A stretch of DNA of 64,000 nt. Origin: Pseudomonas sp. DG56-2. GTDB lineage: Bacteria; Pseudomonadota; Gammaproteobacteria; Pseudomonadales; Pseudomonadaceae. The notes beneath the pieces are model-generated. The model was given only the letters and a program-made list of their open reading frames with translations, searched no databases and was not told where the DNA came from. The stretch's first letter is position 1. Every line of letters starts with the position of its first letter. The stretch spans positions 5,358,001 through 5,422,000 of the forward strand of contig NZ_CP032311.1 of assembly GCF_004803755.1 (NCBI RefSeq). The letters are read 5' to 3'. A program made the translations under genes and the position numbers. This document shows, piece by piece, positions 60,517 to 64,000 of this stretch.

Positions 60517-60571
60517 CGCGGGGCAAGCCCACTCCCACAGGGGTTATCTGTGGCAGCGGGCCTGCCCCGCG
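60517..60571. repeat. REP element pair before the transporter operon and at the end of opgH
   Basis: CGCGGGGCAAGCCCACTCCC followed by ACAG (60517-60540) is mirrored by CTGTGGCAGCGGGCCTGCCC followed by CGCG (60548-60571). The right arm ends 5 bases before the opgH stop codon, so it may protect or end the opgGH transcript. Confidence 0.88.
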
Positions 60572-60576
60572 ACGCA

Positions 60577-63150
60577 TCAGGCGCTAGCCATGGATGGCTG
60601 CGCCACAGGCTCTGGATGCAATGGCAACAATGGCGAGTGCGGGTCGTTGGCGATCGACTGACGCCAGACGCCCAGCCAGGCCTCGTTCTTCTCGTCCCAG
60701 ATACGGGTATGCAGGCGCGCCAGGGCAACTGGATCGCTAAGCAAGGCCAGGCGGGTGTTGCCGTCCAGGCCACTTGGGCCAACGTCCAGCGCTTTGCCGA
60801 TACGCTCGGCGCGCAACGATTCGATCGGCGCCGCGACACCATGACGCGCAGTTGCCAGCGCGCAAGCCAGGGCATTTTGCTGTGGATCGACCACCGCCCG
60901 GACGAAACCGTCGTGCATGGCGTGCCAGCGGTTTTCGTGGGTGTACTGATCGGTCGCGAGCAGTTCAGCTGGCGTGGCGTATTCCTCGGGAATCAGGAAC
61001 AGGCTTTCATCCTTGGCTCGCAAACCCAGGTGTACACGACTGGAAATGACCGAAACCGGAATCGACAGCATCAGTGAACCGACAATAGGCACCAGCCACC
61101 ACAAGAAACTTGGGTTCAACCAAGCCACCAGCAAGGCCCAGGCCACACCCAGCAGGGTTTGCGGGCCATGGCGGCGCACTGCTTCGCTCCACGGGGTGGA
61201 GTCATCGTCACGCTGCGGTGAATTCCAGGTCGCAGCCCAGCCGAGGAATGCGGCGAGTACGAAACGGGTGTGGAAAATCATCCGCACGGGCGCAAGAAGC
61301 ATGGAGAACAGCATCTCCAGCAGCATCGACAGCGTCACCTTGAAGCGTCCGCCGAACTCTTTGGCACCCTTGGCCCAGATTAGAACGATACTCAGCAGCT
61401 TGGGCAGGAACAGCAGCACAATCGTGGTGGAGAACAGCGCGATGGCCTTCTCCGGATGCCACTGCGGCCACAACGGATAAAGCTGGCGCGGCTCCAGGAA
61501 GTACTGCGGCTCCATCAGCGTGTTGGTCGCCAGCAACGCAGTCGACAGCACCAGGAAGAAGAACCACAGCGGCGCCGACAGGTACGACATTACCCCGGTG
61601 AGGAACACCGCACGGTGCACCGGGTGCATGCCCTTGACCAGGAACAGGCGGAAGTTCATCAAGTTGCCGTGGCACCAGCGCCGGTCGCGCTTGAGCTCGT
61701 CGAGCAGGTTCGGCGGCAGTTCTTCATAGCTGCCCGGCAGGTCGTAGGCAATCCACACGCCCCAACCGGCCCGACGCATCAGCGCCGCTTCAACGAAGTC
61801 GTGGGAGAGGATCGCACCGGCGAAAGCCCCCTTGCCTGGCAACGGCGCCAGGGCGCAGTGCTCAATGAACGGCTTCATGCGGATGATCGCGTTGTGCCCC
61901 CAATAGTGCGACTCACCCAACTGCCAGAAGTGAAGGCCAGCGGTGAACAGCGGGCCGTATACGCGAGTTGCAAACTGCTGCATACGCGCATAGAGGGTAT
62001 CCATGCCCGAGGCTTTCGGTGCGGTCTGGATAATACCGGCGTCCGGGTTGGCTTCCATCAGCCGAACCAGGCTGGTCAAACATTCGCCACTCATCACGCT
62101 GTCGGCGTCGAGCACCACCATGTAACGGTAGTCGCTGCCCCAGCGCCGGCAAAAGTCATCAAGGTTGCCGCTTTTGCGTTTGACGCGACGGCGACGGCGA
62201 CGGTAGAAGATCCGCCCGAAGCCCTTGGCCTCGCGGCACACCTCCAGCCACGCCTGTTGCTCGGCAACGGCGATATCGGTGTCGTTGGTATCGCTGAGGA
62301 CGAAGAAGTCGAAGCGGTCCAGGTCACCGGTAGCGGCGACCGACTCGAAAGTCGCCCGCAGGCCGGCAAATACCCGAGGCACATCTTCGTTGCAGATCGG
62401 CATGACAATGGCGGTACGCGCGCCAGCCTCGATGGGCTCGTTACCGGCACTGCTGCCGGAAATACGGTACTTGTCGCGACCGGTCAACAGTTCGAGAAAG
62501 CCCATCAGCGCGGTCCAGAACCCTGCCGACACCCAGCAAAAGAGGATGCCGAACAGAATCAGGATGCTGGTTTGCAAAGCGTACGGCCAGACCTGAGTAG
62601 CCGTCTGCAACAGCGGCTGACGGGTGATTTCGTCGAGATCGACAAACGACCAACCCTGATACGGCAGGATGCCTTTCATGTACCAGCCGGCAACGATCGT
62701 CTGGCCCAGCATCAGCGCCAGCAGAATATAGCGGCGCAGGGAGCCGACCCAGCGCCAGCGCGCCTTGGGCAGCTCGCGCTTGACCGGGGCGGGAGCATTG
62801 GTGCGGCCGGTCAGACGCCGCCAGCCTCGGATCAGAATATTGGTACGCCATGGCTCGGGAATCACCCGGGTACGGCGAATCGGCGGCGTAGCCTTGAGGC
62901 AGATACGACCGCTGCCATCCACCGCCAGCATCTCGGCTTCTTGCATCTGCTGGGCACTGGTCAGGGTCAGGCGCTCTCCCACCGAAGCTTGCACGGCTTC
63001 GGCTTCAGCAATGGCCGGTTGGCCCGACAAGCGTTGATGCAGTTCGCTGAACGACGTGCAGCTGGCAAGTTCTGCCCGCTGCTCGTCGCTCATTGGTAAG
63101 TGGGCCAGGTACTCGCTGAGCGATTCTGGCCGTGCTTGAGAATTACTCAT
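60577..63150 (-). CDS. opgH: Glucans biosynthesis glucosyltransferase H
   Basis: OpgH (MdoH) is the inner-membrane processive glycosyltransferase that makes the beta-1,2 backbone of osmoregulated periplasmic glucans from UDP-glucose. The 857-residue protein has a long cytoplasmic N-terminus, membrane helices near residues 140-215, a GT2 catalytic domain with [27 protein letters not shown] and the RDRRWCHGN (Q/RxxRW) motif, and further helices at about 510-670. It overlaps the end of opgG by 8 bases, so the two are translationally coupled. Confidence 0.96.
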   Translation of the reverse strand: MSNSQARPESLSEYLAHLPMSDEQRAELASCTSFSELHQRLSGQPAIAEAEAVQASVGERLTLTSAQQMQEAEMLAVDGSGRICLKATPPIRRTRVIPEPWRTNILIRGWRRLTGRTNAPAPVKRELPKARWRWVGSLRRYILLALMLGQTIVAGWYMKGILPYQGWSFVDLDEITRQPLLQTATQVWPYALQTSILILFGILFCWVSAGFWTALMGFLELLTGRDKYRISGSSAGNEPIEAGARTAIVMPICNEDVPRVFAGLRATFESVAATGDLDRFDFFVLSDTNDTDIAVAEQQAWLEVCREAKGFGRIFYRRRRRRVKRKSGNLDDFCRRWGSDYRYMVVLDADSVMSGECLTSLVRLMEANPDAGIIQTAPKASGMDTLYARMQQFATRVYGPLFTAGLHFWQLGESHYWGHNAIIRMKPFIEHCALAPLPGKGAFAGAILSHDFVEAALMRRAGWGVWIAYDLPGSYEELPPNLLDELKRDRRWCHGNLMNFRLFLVKGMHPVHRAVFLTGVMSYLSAPLWFFFLVLSTALLATNTLMEPQYFLEPRQLYPLWPQWHPEKAIALFSTTIVLLFLPKLLSIVLIWAKGAKEFGGRFKVTLSMLLEMLFSMLLAPVRMIFHTRFVLAAFLGWAATWNSPQRDDDSTPWSEAVRRHGPQTLLGVAWALLVAWLNPSFLWWLVPIVGSLMLSIPVSVISSRVHLGLRAKDESLFLIPEEYATPAELLATDQYTHENRWHAMHDGFVRAVVDPQQNALACALATARHGVAAPIESLRAERIGKALDVGPSGLDGNTRLALLSDPVALARLHTRIWDEKNEAWLGVWRQSIANDPHSPLLPLHPEPVAQPSMASA

Positions 63151-64000
63151 CGGCAGGCAACTGGTAGCTCCAGGTCTCGGTCAACACCTGTTCGGTGGTG
63201 GCCGGTGTCCCGGTGGTGGATGCCGCATCGGCGGCTGGTTGCTCGGCAGGCTTCTCGGCCTTGGCAGACTTGGCCGCAGCCTTATCCTGTTTAGTCGGTT
63301 TCGCAGGTTTGGCAGGTTCGACCGGAACGTCACGCAGCAGCGCCGCACGCATTTCCACGGACTTGCTCGGGTCTTTGACCTTCATCCGCAAGGTCAGGCG
63401 CCAGCCTTTGATTTCCGGGTTGTAACGCAAGTTGTTTTCGACCAGCTCAGCGTTGTCGCCGATGCTGACCTGGCTGCGCACGGCAGTATCTTCGGGCAGT
63501 TTGGCAAGCACCGGGCCTTCGAAGTCGACCAGAAATGCAACGCTGCCATCCGCTTCGCGAATCAGGTTGGACTGCTTCACGTCACCAGTGGAACGCAGGG
63601 TCTGTTTGACCCAGCCCAGGTTCGGTGAGTGGAACTCGGACTCATCGATAGTCCAGTGTAGACGGTAGGCGTACTCGAACGGTGTGCCTGGCTCCGGCAG
63701 TTTTTCCGGACTCCAGAACGCAACGATATTGTCGTTGGTTTCATCGGCGGTCGGAATCTCGACCAGGTCTACAGTACCTTTGCCCCAGTCACCCACCGGC
63801 TCGATCCAGGCACTTGGGCGCTTCTGATAGTTGTCATCGAGGTCTTCGAACTGGCTGAATTCACGCTGGCGCTGAAGCAGGCCGAATCCACGCGGGTTTT
63901 CGACGCTGAAATTGCTCACTGCCAGGTGTTTCGGGTTGTTCAGTGGGCGCCACAGCCATTCACCGTTGCCAGCATGAATCGACAGACCTTCGGAGTCATG
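63143..64000 (-). CDS. opgG: Glucans biosynthesis protein G, C-terminal part (cut by window edge)
   Basis: OpgG (MdoG) is the periplasmic partner of OpgH and acts on the glucan backbone. The 285 residues present are in frame from the window edge ([20 protein letters not shown]). [29 protein letters not shown] and [24 protein letters not shown] segments, typical of the carbohydrate-binding domain, follow. Before the conserved end ([13 protein letters not shown]) there is a Lys/Ala/Pro-rich insertion of about 40 residues that E. coli OpgG lacks. The signal peptide and N-terminal half lie outside the window. Confidence 0.94.
   Translation of the reverse strand, partial: HDSEGLSIHAGNGEWLWRPLNNPKHLAVSNFSVENPRGFGLLQRQREFSQFEDLDDNYQKRPSAWIEPVGDWGKGTVDLVEIPTADETNDNIVAFWSPEKLPEPGTPFEYAYRLHWTIDESEFHSPNLGWVKQTLRSTGDVKQSNLIREADGSVAFLVDFEGPVLAKLPEDTAVRSQVSIGDNAELVENNLRYNPEIKGWRLTLRMKVKDPSKSVEMRAALLRDVPVEPAKPAKPTKQDKAAAKSAKAEKPAEQPAADAASTTGTPATTEQVLTETWSYQLPADE

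Noticed and set aside
61456..63099. Open frame of 547 codons on the plus strand opposite opgH
   Set aside because: Antisense shadow of opgH, with Arg/Gln/His-rich composition and no domain.

Overview
The window is about 64 kb of core chromosome from a GC-rich fluorescent pseudomonad, most likely of the Pseudomonas putida group. The evidence is the medium-chain-length PHA cluster phaC1-phaZ-phaC2-phaD with convergent phaI-phaF, the pyrBC' pair with an inactive dihydroorotase, the order gshB-tonB-algH-ruvX-pyrR, a reduced Pil-Chp chemosensory cluster, and many P. putida-type REP palindromes between genes. No rRNA or tRNA genes, insertion sequences, prophage genes or CRISPR array were seen. Genes are densely packed and the codon usage looks uniform.

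Layout. 1-7.1 kb: start of transketolase (minus strand, cut by the window edge), an ArsR-type regulator fused to a methyltransferase domain, metK, ligB, a DUF1090 protein, a c-type cytochrome lipoprotein and mltA. 7.1-13.8 kb: MAPEG protein, EamA transporter, CPA1 antiporter and acyl-CoA thioesterase, then an S-adenosylhomocysteine (SAH) riboswitch driving ahcY-metF, and an orphan solute-binding protein. 13.8-22.2 kb: rhlE-type helicase, YceI/cytochrome b561 pair, an exported FAD amine oxidase with a Lys/Ala/Pro tail, bioA, rsmE and a hemolysin III-like protein. 22.2-31.5 kb (minus strand): pilG-pilH-pilI-pilJ-chpA-cheW. 31.8-40.3 kb: gshB, tonB, algH, ruvX, pyrR, pyrB, pyrC', heat-shock hslVU and a DUF971 protein. 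40.6-47.4 kb: PHA cluster. 47.5-53.5 kb: ubiE-ubiJ-ubiB, hisI-hisE, tatABC and a second RsmE-family gene. 53.6-57.7 kb: two tandem chemoreceptors. 57.8-60.4 kb: amino-acid ABC transporter (minus). 60.6-64 kb: opgH and the 3' part of opgG (minus).

Genes working together. metK, ahcY and metF cover three steps of the S-adenosylmethionine (SAM) cycle. The window appears to hold two separate SAH-responsive devices for them: a SahR-like repressor with a perfect 11-bp inverted-repeat operator in front of its own gene and metK, and an RNA switch in front of ahcY-metF. The PHA genes encode synthesis, depolymerisation, regulation and granule coating. The pil/chp genes form a twitching/cAMP-type signalling array, but pilK and chpB are not in their usual places and one histidine-phosphotransfer (Hpt) motif of ChpA has Gln instead of His.

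The main unexplained structure is a family of about 75-125 bp intergenic palindromic elements rich in GCAAGC/AGCTTGC (four copies), distinct from the REP elements. Start sites were adjusted by ribosome-binding sites, signal peptides and family lengths. All functional calls rest on motifs and recalled family knowledge; no database search was run.
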